Positions 50,995 through 60,113 of a stretch of DNA of 64,000 nt are shown one piece after another (the stretch's first letter is position 1; every line of letters begins with the position of its first letter). A program made the position numbers and the translations under genes. Source of the DNA: Roseovarius gaetbuli (GTDB taxonomy: Bacteria > Pseudomonadota > Alphaproteobacteria > Rhodobacterales > Rhodobacteraceae); contig NZ_FWFJ01000011.1 in assembly GCF_900172365.1 (NCBI RefSeq), forward strand, positions 32,815 through 96,814, read 5' to 3'. The notes below the pieces were generated by a model. That model saw only the letters and a program-made list of their open reading frames with translations, was not told where the DNA came from and did no database searches.

Positions 50995-53064
50995 ATGTCT
51001 ATGGATAAAGTGACGGAAATCGTCGCGCATATGATCGGTATTTTTCATACGACTCTCGAAGAGGAGCGGTTGCGCGACACTTATGACAAATTCAAAGCGC
51101 TGAAGGCCGCTGAGCCAGAGGTTAACGCTCTGGAAACAGTCGATATCAAATTCAAAGCCACTCACGAACTCAAGGACTTCAACCCCGGTCTCGGCCATTC
51201 AGAGACGCCGACGACCAATTCTGCGGGGTTCTTTGGAAATCCTCATTTCGATCCGACTGCCTTTTATGCGCCCGGTTCATACCCGTTCCCGATCCCGTTC
51301 GCGGATACATTGCCGATGATTTTCCGCAGCCTGCCCGACGCGGGACCGGCAAGTCCGTTGCTGACACTTGAGCCACCCTCCAGCGTGGTCGTCCTGTCGT
51401 TCCAGCAAGCGTTTCTTTCAGATGACGACCTTCTGTTGATGGGCCCCGGAGAGGTGGAGTTCATCTCGCCTTCGGCATATCTTGACCAGCTGGCGCAGTA
51501 TCACATGATTGCAACGGCGATTGCCGCCCCGCTCAGCGCGGAGATCATCCTGCCGGGTGACATGGCGCTTGTGGATGCAATCACCCTGCGCGACCTCATT
51601 CTTACCACTGACGCCAGCACGCTCAGCGGCGTCTCCGCGACCATTCTGCTTGGGTCCGAGGCGTTGGGGATGCACGTCAATGCCGAGACCGTCGAGGAAT
51701 TGCCAAGCCTTGAGGATGTCATGCCCGCATTTCAGGCGGCGCAGGCCGCTGGTGGCGAGGGGGGCGACAGTCAGGCCCGCGGGACCGACAGCACCGAGGA
51801 TGCAACGCCCGGCACCGAATGGCCCGATCCCTTCGAGGCGCTGAACCCCGGCGACAGTGACAACAATCCCTTTGAGATCGACCCCGGCCATGCGGTGGTT
51901 GCCGGGGCCAATACCCTGGTCAATGAGGTTTCGATCACCTCTGCCTGGCTTGATGCGCCTCTCATTTCGGTGATGGGCGACGTGCTTAATCTTGATGTCA
52001 TCGTGCAGGTCAACCTTCTGGTGGACCACGACAGCGGCCGCATTGGCGAGGCCTTGAACTCTGTCGCGATCAACGCGGCGTCGATGACATTTGAAAGCTC
52101 GGTCCCCGTGCCGGACGAGACCGAGGCCGCCGATCTCGACCCCGAGGCGGAGCCCGATCTTGGCCTGCCGTCCAACTGGGCCGTGACCCGGATCGACGGT
52201 GACCTGATCAGCATCAACCAGATTTCCCAATACACGTTTCAGACCGATCACGACCGCGCCGATATCACCTTTGGCAGCACGAACACCTATATCGCGCTTG
52301 GCGACAACACCGTCGTGAATGTGGCGCATCTGTCCGAACTTGGCTTTGGCTATGACCTGATCATCTGTGGCGGCAACATGATTTCCGTCAACTGGATCAG
52401 TCAGCTTAACGTGTTAATCGACAACGATACGGTGACCTATTCGGGCTTTGGTCCGGGTGCGGTCAGCGGCGGCGACAACCTGGTGTTCAACGGCGCGATG
52501 GTGAGCGGCGTCGGGATCGACAGCTATGGCGAGATGCAGGACAACTTTGCCGCTGCGGCCGATCATCTGGCGGCGGGGGGGCTGACGATTGATCAGAGCG
52601 TCGCCCACGATAGCGTGTTTGAAGGCGTCGATATCCTGCGCGTGCTTTATATCGAGGGCGACATGACCATGGTCAACTGGATCGAACAGACCAATATTCT
52701 GGGCGATTCCGACCAGGTGCATCTTGCGATGGACGGATTTGAACAGGCGACCGGGGCGGCGGTCAACGTCACGGCCGGGTCCAATGCGGTGATCAATATC
52801 GCCTCGATCAATGAATTCGGGGTGGATTCCGAGGTCTCGGTCGGCGGTCAGGTTTACGATGACGCGCTGCTCTATCAGGCCGAACTTATTGATACCGACG
52901 CGGATCCTTTGGGCGTGGATATGCCCGCGCTTGCGTCCGAGGCGGTGGCCTTTTTGTCCGACGACATGCTGACGCCCGATAGCGGCGCCAGCGACGCGGC
53001 AATTACGCCGACCGCCCCCGAAAGCATTTCTTCGCCCGACATGATGCAAACAATGCTTGCCTGA
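50995..53064 (+). CDS. Beta-repeat protein of unknown function, probable type I secretion cargo
   Basis: This acidic 689-residue protein has no Sec signal. After a helical start (1-60) and a mixed region it carries about four diverged repeats between 300 and 620. Each pairs a G-x-N-x-(V/L)-x-N-x-(A/V)-x-(I/L) strand with a later (I/V)-x-G-D/N-M-x-x-x-N-x-I-x-Q-x-N-x-L-x-D-x-D unit (for example around 457-478 and 553-574). I do not know a named family. It is followed 16 bp later by the type I ABC exporter gene. Confidence 0.75.
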   Translation: MSMDKVTEIVAHMIGIFHTTLEEERLRDTYDKFKALKAAEPEVNALETVDIKFKATHELKDFNPGLGHSETPTTNSAGFFGNPHFDPTAFYAPGSYPFPIPFADTLPMIFRSLPDAGPASPLLTLEPPSSVVVLSFQQAFLSDDDLLLMGPGEVEFISPSAYLDQLAQYHMIATAIAAPLSAEIILPGDMALVDAITLRDLILTTDASTLSGVSATILLGSEALGMHVNAETVEELPSLEDVMPAFQAAQAAGGEGGDSQARGTDSTEDATPGTEWPDPFEALNPGDSDNNPFEIDPGHAVVAGANTLVNEVSITSAWLDAPLISVMGDVLNLDVIVQVNLLVDHDSGRIGEALNSVAINAASMTFESSVPVPDETEAADLDPEAEPDLGLPSNWAVTRIDGDLISINQISQYTFQTDHDRADITFGSTNTYIALGDNTVVNVAHLSELGFGYDLIICGGNMISVNWISQLNVLIDNDTVTYSGFGPGAVSGGDNLVFNGAMVSGVGIDSYGEMQDNFAAAADHLAAGGLTIDQSVAHDSVFEGVDILRVLYIEGDMTMVNWIEQTNILGDSDQVHLAMDGFEQATGAAVNVTAGSNAVINIASINEFGVDSEVSVGGQVYDDALLYQAELIDTDADPLGVDMPALASEAVAFLSDDMLTPDSGASDAAITPTAPESISSPDMMQTMLA

Positions 53065-53080
53065 CAGGAAACCCATTTTT

Positions 53081-55147
53081 ATGACCTTGAATGACCCCAA
53101 AGGCTTTGCAAAAGCCGGACCCGCTTCACAGGCAGACAACGCCGAGACCGCACATAAATCAGAGGACCACTCCAGGGTGCGAGACCCTGATCCGATGCCC
53201 CTGACACCGGAGCAAAGGGTCATGCCCAAGGACCAACCCGTCATTGAAGGCAAGGGATCCGAGGCCAAGGGGTTGGGCGGTCAACAGATCGAGGGCACCG
53301 CAGGCCCGATCCTGAAGTCCGATGGCGGCGGCAAGCCGCCGAGCGGGCCGGGTGGTGGCAGCGGCGGCGGTGGCGGCGGGGGCGGCACCCCGTCGAGCTT
53401 TCATAAACGCGCCACGCCGGATCAATTCGTTGAACAGCTCAACAATGGTGTAAGGGTCGTGCGCCGGAACCTGAGCTTTGTCATGCTGTTGACCTGTGCC
53501 ACGAACATTCTGGTTCTGGCGATCCCGATCTACCTGTTCCAGATTTCCGACCGGGTGCTCACAAGCCGGTCTCTTGATACCCTCGTGATGCTGACGGTGG
53601 TCATCGTGGGCGCGGTGGTTCTGCAGGCGGTTTTTGACGCGGTGCGTCGTTTTATCCTGATGCGCACGGCGGTTGAGGTGGCGGTGCGGCTTGGCGCCCC
53701 GGTGCTGAGTGCGGCAGCGCATGCCTCGCTTCAGGACAACGGGCGCCAGTATCAGACCCTTGGCGATCTGCAACAGTTGCGCGGGTTTTTGACCTCGGGC
53801 ACGTTGATCTCTTTTCTGGATGTGCCGTTCGCGCCGCTGTTCATCTTTGCGATTTTCCTAGTGCATCCGCATCTTGGAATGATCGTCGTGGTCACCGCGA
53901 TTCTGCTGATGATCATCGCCCTCATCAACCAAAAGGTCACCGCCAAACCCTTTGGCGAGGCGAATGTGGCGCAGAGCCGGGCGAACATGCATCTGGATTC
54001 CATGACCCGCAACAGCCAGATCATCAACGCACTCGCAATGGTGCCAGAGGCGGTGGCCCTCTGGGGGCGGGACACCGCCAATTCGCTGCGCGCACAGGTG
54101 CGCGCACAGGATCGCAACATTGTCTGGGCGGCGGTGTCACGCGGGGCGCGTCTTCTGACCCAGATCGCGATGCTGGGCTGGGGGGCGTTTCTGGCCATCG
54201 AGGGCGAGATCACCGGCGGCATGGTGATTGCGGCCTCGATCATCGCCGGGCGCGCGCTTGCCCCGATCGAAGGCTCGATCGAGGGCTGGAACGGGTTTAT
54301 CCTGTCGCGCTCTGCCTATGACCGGGTGCGCGCGCTGATGCTCAATTCGGCGGAGCGTTTTGAAAAGTTGGTGCTGCCAAATCCCGAAGGCCGCCTGAAT
54401 GTCGAACGGCTTTTGTATGTGCCCGCAGGCACCAAGCAGGTGATCCTGAACGGCTTGACCTTTAGCCTCAATCCCGGCGAGTCGCTGGCGGTGATCGGCA
54501 ATTCGGGTGCCGGCAAGACGACCCTTGGCAAGATGCTGGTCGGCTCGATCCTGCCGACCTCGGGGAATGTCCGGCTTGATCTCATGGACCTGCGCAACTG
54601 GGACACGCGGCAACTGGGCGAAAACATCGGCTATCTGCCGCAGGATGTTCAGCTGTTTCCGGGGTCGATCAAGGCCAATATCGCCCGCATGCGCGCCGAT
54701 GCGCGGGACGAGGATATCTATCACGCCGCGATGCTGGCGGATGTTCACGACATGATCGCGATGCTGCCGCATGGCTATGAAACGATGGTGCAGGCCGATG
54801 GATCGCCGCTCTCGGGCGGTCAGAAACAGCGTATCGCCCTGGCCCGCGCCTTTTTCGGCAATCCGCGTTTTCTTGTGCTGGACGAGCCGAACTCGAACCT
54901 CGACACCGCGGGCGACCGCGCGCTTGCCAATGCGATCAAACATGCGGGCGAGCATGGCATCACCGTGGTCGTGATCACGCAAAAACCCTCGCTGCTGAGT
55001 GTGGTCGACAAGATCATGCTGCTGGCGGACGGCAATATCGCCATGTTCGGTCAGCGTCGTCAGGTGCTTGAACAACTGGCGCAACGTAACAAGGGAGGCG
55101 GCAGCCTGCCAACGGCCCAAGGTAATGGCAATTCGGGAGTTGCATGA
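53081..55147 (+). CDS. Type I secretion ABC transporter, PrtD/PrsD type
   Basis: This protein of about 688 residues is the inner-membrane ABC exporter of a type I secretion system. A disordered, Gly-rich N-terminus (about 1-110, with a run of Gly) precedes a six-helix membrane domain (about 125-400) and an ATPase domain with Walker A GNSGAGKT, signature LSGGQKQRIALARA and Walker B LVLDEPNSNLD. ATG 53081 has CAGGAAA upstream. There is no N-terminal peptidase domain. Its cargo is probably the two preceding genes; the adaptor follows. The poly-Gly N-terminal extension is unusual. Confidence 0.93.
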   Translation: MTLNDPKGFAKAGPASQADNAETAHKSEDHSRVRDPDPMPLTPEQRVMPKDQPVIEGKGSEAKGLGGQQIEGTAGPILKSDGGGKPPSGPGGGSGGGGGGGGTPSSFHKRATPDQFVEQLNNGVRVVRRNLSFVMLLTCATNILVLAIPIYLFQISDRVLTSRSLDTLVMLTVVIVGAVVLQAVFDAVRRFILMRTAVEVAVRLGAPVLSAAAHASLQDNGRQYQTLGDLQQLRGFLTSGTLISFLDVPFAPLFIFAIFLVHPHLGMIVVVTAILLMIIALINQKVTAKPFGEANVAQSRANMHLDSMTRNSQIINALAMVPEAVALWGRDTANSLRAQVRAQDRNIVWAAVSRGARLLTQIAMLGWGAFLAIEGEITGGMVIAASIIAGRALAPIEGSIEGWNGFILSRSAYDRVRALMLNSAERFEKLVLPNPEGRLNVERLLYVPAGTKQVILNGLTFSLNPGESLAVIGNSGAGKTTLGKMLVGSILPTSGNVRLDLMDLRNWDTRQLGENIGYLPQDVQLFPGSIKANIARMRADARDEDIYHAAMLADVHDMIAMLPHGYETMVQADGSPLSGGQKQRIALARAFFGNPRFLVLDEPNSNLDTAGDRALANAIKHAGEHGITVVVITQKPSLLSVVDKIMLLADGNIAMFGQRRQVLEQLAQRNKGGGSLPTAQGNGNSGVA

Positions 55148-55148
55148 A

Positions 55149-56489
55149 ATGAGCAATGTCACCCTCTATCACGAACCCGCCGAATGGTATGACGAGGTTC
55201 CGCGTTCGGTCTCGCGCCATATCATTTTCGGGGTGGTCTTGTTCGTCATGGCCTTTGGCGGCTTTGGCGTCTGGGCCTTTCGCGCGCCGCTGGCCGCCGC
55301 CGTCATCTCGCAGGGCAGCTTTGTGGCCACCGGGCGCAACAAGATCGTGCAGCATCTCGAAGGCGGGATCATCAACGAAATTCTGGTCGAAGAGGGCGAT
55401 ACCGTCATCAAGGGCCAGCCCATCCTGTTGCTTGACGAGACCGCGGCGCTTGCCAACGAGCGCGAGCTTTTCCTGCGCCAGATCCGGCTGGAGGCGATGG
55501 AAGCGCGCATTCTGGCCGAACATTCCGGCGCCGAAAAGCTGGAGTTTCCGACCCATGTGCAAAAACTGCGCTCTGATTTTGACGTGGCTTCGATGCTGGA
55601 CGCCCAGACCATCACCTTTGATGCCGCGTCCCGGCAGTTGCGCAATGACATCGCCCTTCTCAAACAGAGCATCGAGGCGCTCACGGTGCGCTCGCGGGGC
55701 TATGACATGCAGCTCACGGCGACCCGTCAGCAGATCGAGATCCTGAAGGAAGATCTGGCCGGCAAGCAGCAATTGCTGGATCAGGGGCTGGTCCGGCGCA
55801 CCGATGTGAATACGATCCGGCGCGCCATCGCCGAGGCCGAAGGTCAGGCCGGGCGACTGACCGCCGAAGTCGAGGAAATCACCGAAGTGACCAAACGCTA
55901 TCAGGCGCAGATCGAACAGACGATCAGCGAGCGCCAAAGCGCGGCATTGGACGAATTGCAGCTTGTTCAGTCCGAACTTGAAAGTGTGCGCGAACAGGCG
56001 ATCCGGGCGGAAAATATTCTGCGCCGCTCCGAGGTGCGCGCGCCGGTGTCGGGCACCGTGGTCACGCTGCACTATCACACGGCTGGCGGCGTGATCGAAA
56101 GCGGCAAGGCGATTGCCGAAATCCTGCCGTCGGGCGAGCCGCTGATCATCGAGGTCAGCATCCCCCGCAATGAAATTGATGTGGTGCACCAAGGGCAGGA
56201 GGCCACCGTGCGGCTGACCGGTCTGAATGCGCGCACCACCCCGATCCTGTCGGGGCGGGTGTTTTATGTCTCGGCGGATGCGATCCTTGACCGAAGCCAG
56301 GACCAGCCGCAGGAAATCTATGTCGCCCGCGTGTCTGTCCCGCCATCCGAGCTTGAACGCGTGCGCGGCTTTACCCCGACACCGGGCATGCCCGCCGAAA
56401 TCATGATCCAGACCGAGGAACGGACCTTCATTCAGTACTTGATGAAGCCGGTGGTCGACAGCATGAACCGGGCTTTCCGAGAGCAGTGA
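55149..56489 (+). CDS. Type I secretion membrane fusion protein, HlyD family
   Basis: This 446-residue adaptor has a cytosolic N-terminus, one membrane helix (about 23-45), a lipoyl-type segment (GSFVATGRNKIVQHLEGG, a hallmark of HlyD/PrtE), a long coiled-coil region (about 110-310) and a C-terminal beta-barrel domain. It links the preceding ABC exporter to an outer-membrane TolC-type channel, which is not encoded in the window. The ATG is 1 bp beyond the exporter's stop, so the two are coupled. Confidence 0.93.
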   Translation: MSNVTLYHEPAEWYDEVPRSVSRHIIFGVVLFVMAFGGFGVWAFRAPLAAAVISQGSFVATGRNKIVQHLEGGIINEILVEEGDTVIKGQPILLLDETAALANERELFLRQIRLEAMEARILAEHSGAEKLEFPTHVQKLRSDFDVASMLDAQTITFDAASRQLRNDIALLKQSIEALTVRSRGYDMQLTATRQQIEILKEDLAGKQQLLDQGLVRRTDVNTIRRAIAEAEGQAGRLTAEVEEITEVTKRYQAQIEQTISERQSAALDELQLVQSELESVREQAIRAENILRRSEVRAPVSGTVVTLHYHTAGGVIESGKAIAEILPSGEPLIIEVSIPRNEIDVVHQGQEATVRLTGLNARTTPILSGRVFYVSADAILDRSQDQPQEIYVARVSVPPSELERVRGFTPTPGMPAEIMIQTEERTFIQYLMKPVVDSMNRAFREQ

Positions 56490-56502
56490 GCGGTTCGTCC
56501 GG

Positions 56503-58287
56503 TTACAGCGGCCAGACGATCAGGATAGTCGGCAGGCCGACCGCGATGACAAGGATTTCAAGCGGCAGGCCCATCCGCCAGTAATCCCCGAAACGATAGC
56601 CGCCGGGGCCAAGAATGATCGTGTTGTTCTTGTGCCCGATCGGGGTCAGAAAGGCGCAGGAGGCGGCCACCGCCACCGTCATGAGCCAGGCATCGGGATT
56701 GGTGCCGGTCGCGCTCGCCATGCCGATTGCGATCGGGGCCGCGATCAGGGTGGTCGCCACGTTGTTCAGAAAATCCGACAGCGTCATGGTGACGATCATC
56801 AGCATCAAAAGCGAGACCCAAGCCGGAAACCCCTCTGTCAGCGAAAGGATGTGCGAGGCGATAAGTTCTGCGCCGCCCGAGCGTTCGAAGCTTTCGGCCA
56901 GCGGGATCAGGCTTGCCAGAAGAACGATCACCTTCCACTCGATTGACTCGTAAACCTCGCGCCCGGACACAAGGCCGCTGGCGATAAAGGCCACGACGGC
57001 CGCAGAGAGGGCGACCGGCAAAGACACCCAGCCGAGCACTGCCGCGCCGATGGCGGCGAGAAATATCGCGATCGACAGCCCGGCCTTTGAGCGCTGCACC
57101 ACCTGGGTTTCGCGGCCCTTGAGCGGCAGCACACCCAACCATGAGGCGGCGGCGGCGCTGCGCTCGGGGGCGCCGAGCAGCAAGAGAACGTCGCCGGGCT
57201 TGATCGTCAGAAGGCGCACCCGGTCCAGAAACTGGCGGCCATTGCGCGACACCCCCAGAAGAGTGACGGAATGCTGGTACAGCAGGCTGAGGCCGCGCGC
57301 GGTGCGCCCGGCAATGCGCGCGCCCTCCGGCACAATCGCCTCGGTCAGGATCAAGCCGCCCGACGCCACGCCGCCGGAATGCTTTTCAGAGCCCGAAAAC
57401 TCCAGCGCGCCTTTGCCCATGAAGGTTTCAATCGCTTTTGGTTCGCCTTCGACGACGATGAAATCACCGGGGCGGATTTCCTGTCTCGCGGCAAAGCCGG
57501 GCTGTCGCCTGCCGCCCCGGACAAGCCCCAGAATGTGCAGGTCGTGTTCGTCGGCAAGCGGGTAGAGATCGGCGACCGTGGTCGCCTCTTCGAGGGATTT
57601 GTCACCGACGCGCAGCTCGGCGATATAGCGGCCCTTGGCGAATTCGGCTTCCTGATCAAGCGCGCCCTTGCGCGTCGGCAGCAGGCGCCAGCCGAGAAGG
57701 GTGACAAAGGCGATCCCGGCGATGGCGACAGCCAGGCCGACCGGCGTAAAATCGAACATTCCAAAGGGCGCGCCAAGCACATCCTGACGGTAGGCGGCGA
57801 TCACGATATTGGGCGGGGTTCCGATCAAGGTGATCATCCCGCCAAAAATTGTCGCGAAAGAGAGCGGCATGAGCGTCTGGCTGGCGGCGCGTTTCGCCTT
57901 GGTCGCGGTGTCGATATCAAGCGGCATCAGGATGGCAAGGGCGGCCACGTTGTTGATGACGGCCGACAGGCCCGCGCCGACCACTGCCATGATGGCGATA
58001 TGCAGCGGCAGGGGGCGTTCGGCATCCAGCAAGCGCGCCGCGAGTTTTTCGATCGCGCCAGACCCGACAAGGCCGCGCGACAAAATGAGAACCAGCGCGA
58101 TGATGGCAACGGCGGCATGGCCAAACCCGGAAAACACCTCGTCCTTGGGCACCAACCCAAGGCCGGACGCCAGAACCAGCGCTCCGAATGCGACAAGGTC
58201 ATATCGGATGCGGCCCCAGATCAGGAGCACGAAGAGAACCGCGAAAATTCCGAAGATCAAGGTTTGGTCAGACGGCATTTGGTACAT
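56503..58287 (-). CDS. SLC13 family permease with two TrkA-C domains
   Basis: This protein of about 594 residues has two blocks of membrane helices flanking a central cytosolic region with two TrkA-C (RCK-C) domains (about 195-380; landmarks VADLYPLADEHDL and GDVLLLLGAPERS). The permease parts carry the SNxxT-like loops of the SLC13/CitT group (AVINNVAALAILMP; GTPPN; DFLNNVATTLIAAP). It may take up a dicarboxylate, sulfate or similar anion. The start is uncertain (58287 or 58278). It converges on the HlyD-like gene with only 13 bp between. Confidence 0.85.
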   Translation of the reverse strand: MYQMPSDQTLIFGIFAVLFVLLIWGRIRYDLVAFGALVLASGLGLVPKDEVFSGFGHAAVAIIALVLILSRGLVGSGAIEKLAARLLDAERPLPLHIAIMAVVGAGLSAVINNVAALAILMPLDIDTATKAKRAASQTLMPLSFATIFGGMITLIGTPPNIVIAAYRQDVLGAPFGMFDFTPVGLAVAIAGIAFVTLLGWRLLPTRKGALDQEAEFAKGRYIAELRVGDKSLEEATTVADLYPLADEHDLHILGLVRGGRRQPGFAARQEIRPGDFIVVEGEPKAIETFMGKGALEFSGSEKHSGGVASGGLILTEAIVPEGARIAGRTARGLSLLYQHSVTLLGVSRNGRQFLDRVRLLTIKPGDVLLLLGAPERSAAAASWLGVLPLKGRETQVVQRSKAGLSIAIFLAAIGAAVLGWVSLPVALSAAVVAFIASGLVSGREVYESIEWKVIVLLASLIPLAESFERSGGAELIASHILSLTEGFPAWVSLLMLMIVTMTLSDFLNNVATTLIAAPIAIGMASATGTNPDAWLMTVAVAASCAFLTPIGHKNNTIILGPGGYRFGDYWRMGLPLEILVIAVGLPTILIVWPL

Positions 58288-58614
58288 TTTCTCCCGCTTG
58301 CACAATGGTTAGTAGCGAAACTTCCAGAAAGCAAACTTCGCTGGTCGGTTGGCAGAAATGACCTGCAGATCGCACGTTGTCTGCGCCGGTCGCGGCAAAA
58401 CTCAAAATGGTCGAGAGAAACCAGAATTTGGCGTTTCACGTTTTTGTGTGTATACTGAAAGAATTATGAGTACGTCCTGTGAGACGTTCCTTGCAGAACA
58501 TACTTAAAGTTGCTTGTTTTTGATATATGTCACAGCGTCCAGATACTTAGCTGTGCTTTAATGATATTATGGGCCTGTCAATAGGCAGCGCGCGCATTAC
58601 TTCGGGGGAGGATT
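58288..58614. other. Divergent intergenic region
   Basis: About 327 bp between the SLC13 permease and the Sel1-repeat gene. It is AT-richer around 58430-58570 and likely holds both promoters. No palindrome or family-specific operator stands out, and no gene was found. Confidence 0.45.
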
Positions 58615-59838
58615 ATGCGACACTTTACTTCAAGTGGGTTTCGGGGGCTTCTGGCCTCTTTCGTGGTGGCGGCGTGCATGGCGATGCCTGCAAACGCCCA
58701 GTCTCTGGATGTGAACGATCTCAAGATCAGGGCCGAGGCCGGCGACCTTGCGGCGCAGCGCGATCTGGGTGAGGCGCTTTTCTATGGATTTGGTGGCGTG
58801 TCCCAAGATGTGACGGCGGGCAGGCGCCTGCTTGAACAGGCGGCAAATGGCGGTGACATCGTGGCCTCGCGCGTTCTTGGTGAAAACCTTGTCGGCGGTT
58901 GGATCATCGAGCGCGATGTCGACGCGGGCCTGCCCTTTCTGGAACAGGCCGCAGCGGCGGGCGACACCAAGGCCAAGGTCGCTTTGGGGTCGTTTCTTTT
59001 GTACGGCGACTGGTTGCCTCAGGATGTCGAGCGCGCGACGGCTCTGTTTGAAGAGGCGGCCAAAGATGGCAATGGCGAGGGGCTGGAAAACCTCGGCGCT
59101 TTCCTGATGTGGGGCGAACGCGACGCCAAGGCAGGCGAGACCTATTTGCGGCGCGCGGGCGCGCTTGGACGGGGCTCGGCCTGGGTGACCTTGGCGGAGG
59201 GGGCGATGTACGGCTATCTCGGTGCCGGGGCGCGGGGCAAGTTCGATGAGTTTGCCACGCTGGCCCGCGAGGCCCGGGCGCCCAGGATCGAAGTGCTTGA
59301 TGCCACCCGCCAGATGTGGGGGATCAGCATGCGCGCCAGCGGCCCCAAGACGATTGCAAAGCTTGAACAGGCCGCAGAACAGGGCAACAAGCCTGCGCTG
59401 AAGCATCTGGTGAGCCTTGTCAGGGACGGCAACAAGCTCAACATCCGCAAGGAGCCCAAGCGCGCCGAAGGCTATCTTGAGCGGTTCTCCGAGCTGTTGA
59501 CGCCGACGGAGATCGCGCAATTCAAGCTTTCGATTGATGCGGCGAAAACAAAGATCGTCGGCAATTACAAAGCGCTCGCCGACCATTTCTTTGCGCATGA
59601 GGAATACGCCTCGCCGTGGTTCGGCAAGCAATTATATGCGGCCAATCCCAATTTCGCGATTTACCTGTTGCAGGCGGACATGAAGCGTCGCGGCCACTAT
59701 CAGGGGCAGGTGAACGGACTTGCCACGCGGGCGACCCTTCGGTCGATCTGGCGCGAATGCCAGTCTTTGAAGGACAACCGTCGATGTGGTGACACGGTCA
59801 TGCATCCGGATGTGATTGGCGGGCTTTTGGCGATGTGA
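58615..59838 (+). CDS. Secreted Sel1-like repeat protein
   Basis: This 407-residue protein has a signal peptide ending near 28 (MPANAQ) and tandem Sel1-type helical repeats (about 35-290; e.g. AGDLAAQRDLGEALFYG, AAAGDTKAKVALGSFLLYG). The C-terminus (ADMKRRGHYQGQVNGLATRATL) recalls a peptidoglycan-binding-like helical unit. Sel1 proteins in alphaproteobacteria include ExoR, a regulator of exopolysaccharide synthesis, which fits the sugar-nucleotide genes downstream. A GGGGGAGG site precedes the ATG. Confidence 0.83.
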   Translation: MRHFTSSGFRGLLASFVVAACMAMPANAQSLDVNDLKIRAEAGDLAAQRDLGEALFYGFGGVSQDVTAGRRLLEQAANGGDIVASRVLGENLVGGWIIERDVDAGLPFLEQAAAAGDTKAKVALGSFLLYGDWLPQDVERATALFEEAAKDGNGEGLENLGAFLMWGERDAKAGETYLRRAGALGRGSAWVTLAEGAMYGYLGAGARGKFDEFATLAREARAPRIEVLDATRQMWGISMRASGPKTIAKLEQAAEQGNKPALKHLVSLVRDGNKLNIRKEPKRAEGYLERFSELLTPTEIAQFKLSIDAAKTKIVGNYKALADHFFAHEEYASPWFGKQLYAANPNFAIYLLQADMKRRGHYQGQVNGLATRATLRSIWRECQSLKDNRRCGDTVMHPDVIGGLLAM

Positions 59839-60113
59839 TCAGGGAGAGGCCGTGCCGGTCCGCCCTTGGGGGGGGCGGTCCCGTTACGAGTGCCTTAAGG
59901 GCTTCTTCTTGAGGTTGTTTCGGTGTTTGCTTGCGCACGTTAGGATTGCCAAGTGCATGAAATTAAAGCCTCACTTGTGATCTATATCATTGCCGATTCC
60001 TGAAAACCTTTGACGATGAGGTTGTCTGAATTTGGGGAGGACGCGGGGGGAAATGGCTGGAGTTTAGTATTTGCCAGGTCTTTGTGCCGTCGAAATGATT
60101 TGGAGTTTTAAGC

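Noticed and set aside
54999..55148. N-terminal extension of the HlyD-like gene inside the exporter gene
   Set aside because: The extension has Cys/Trp/Arg-rich composition typical of an out-of-frame read; the ATG at 55149 begins a normal adaptor.
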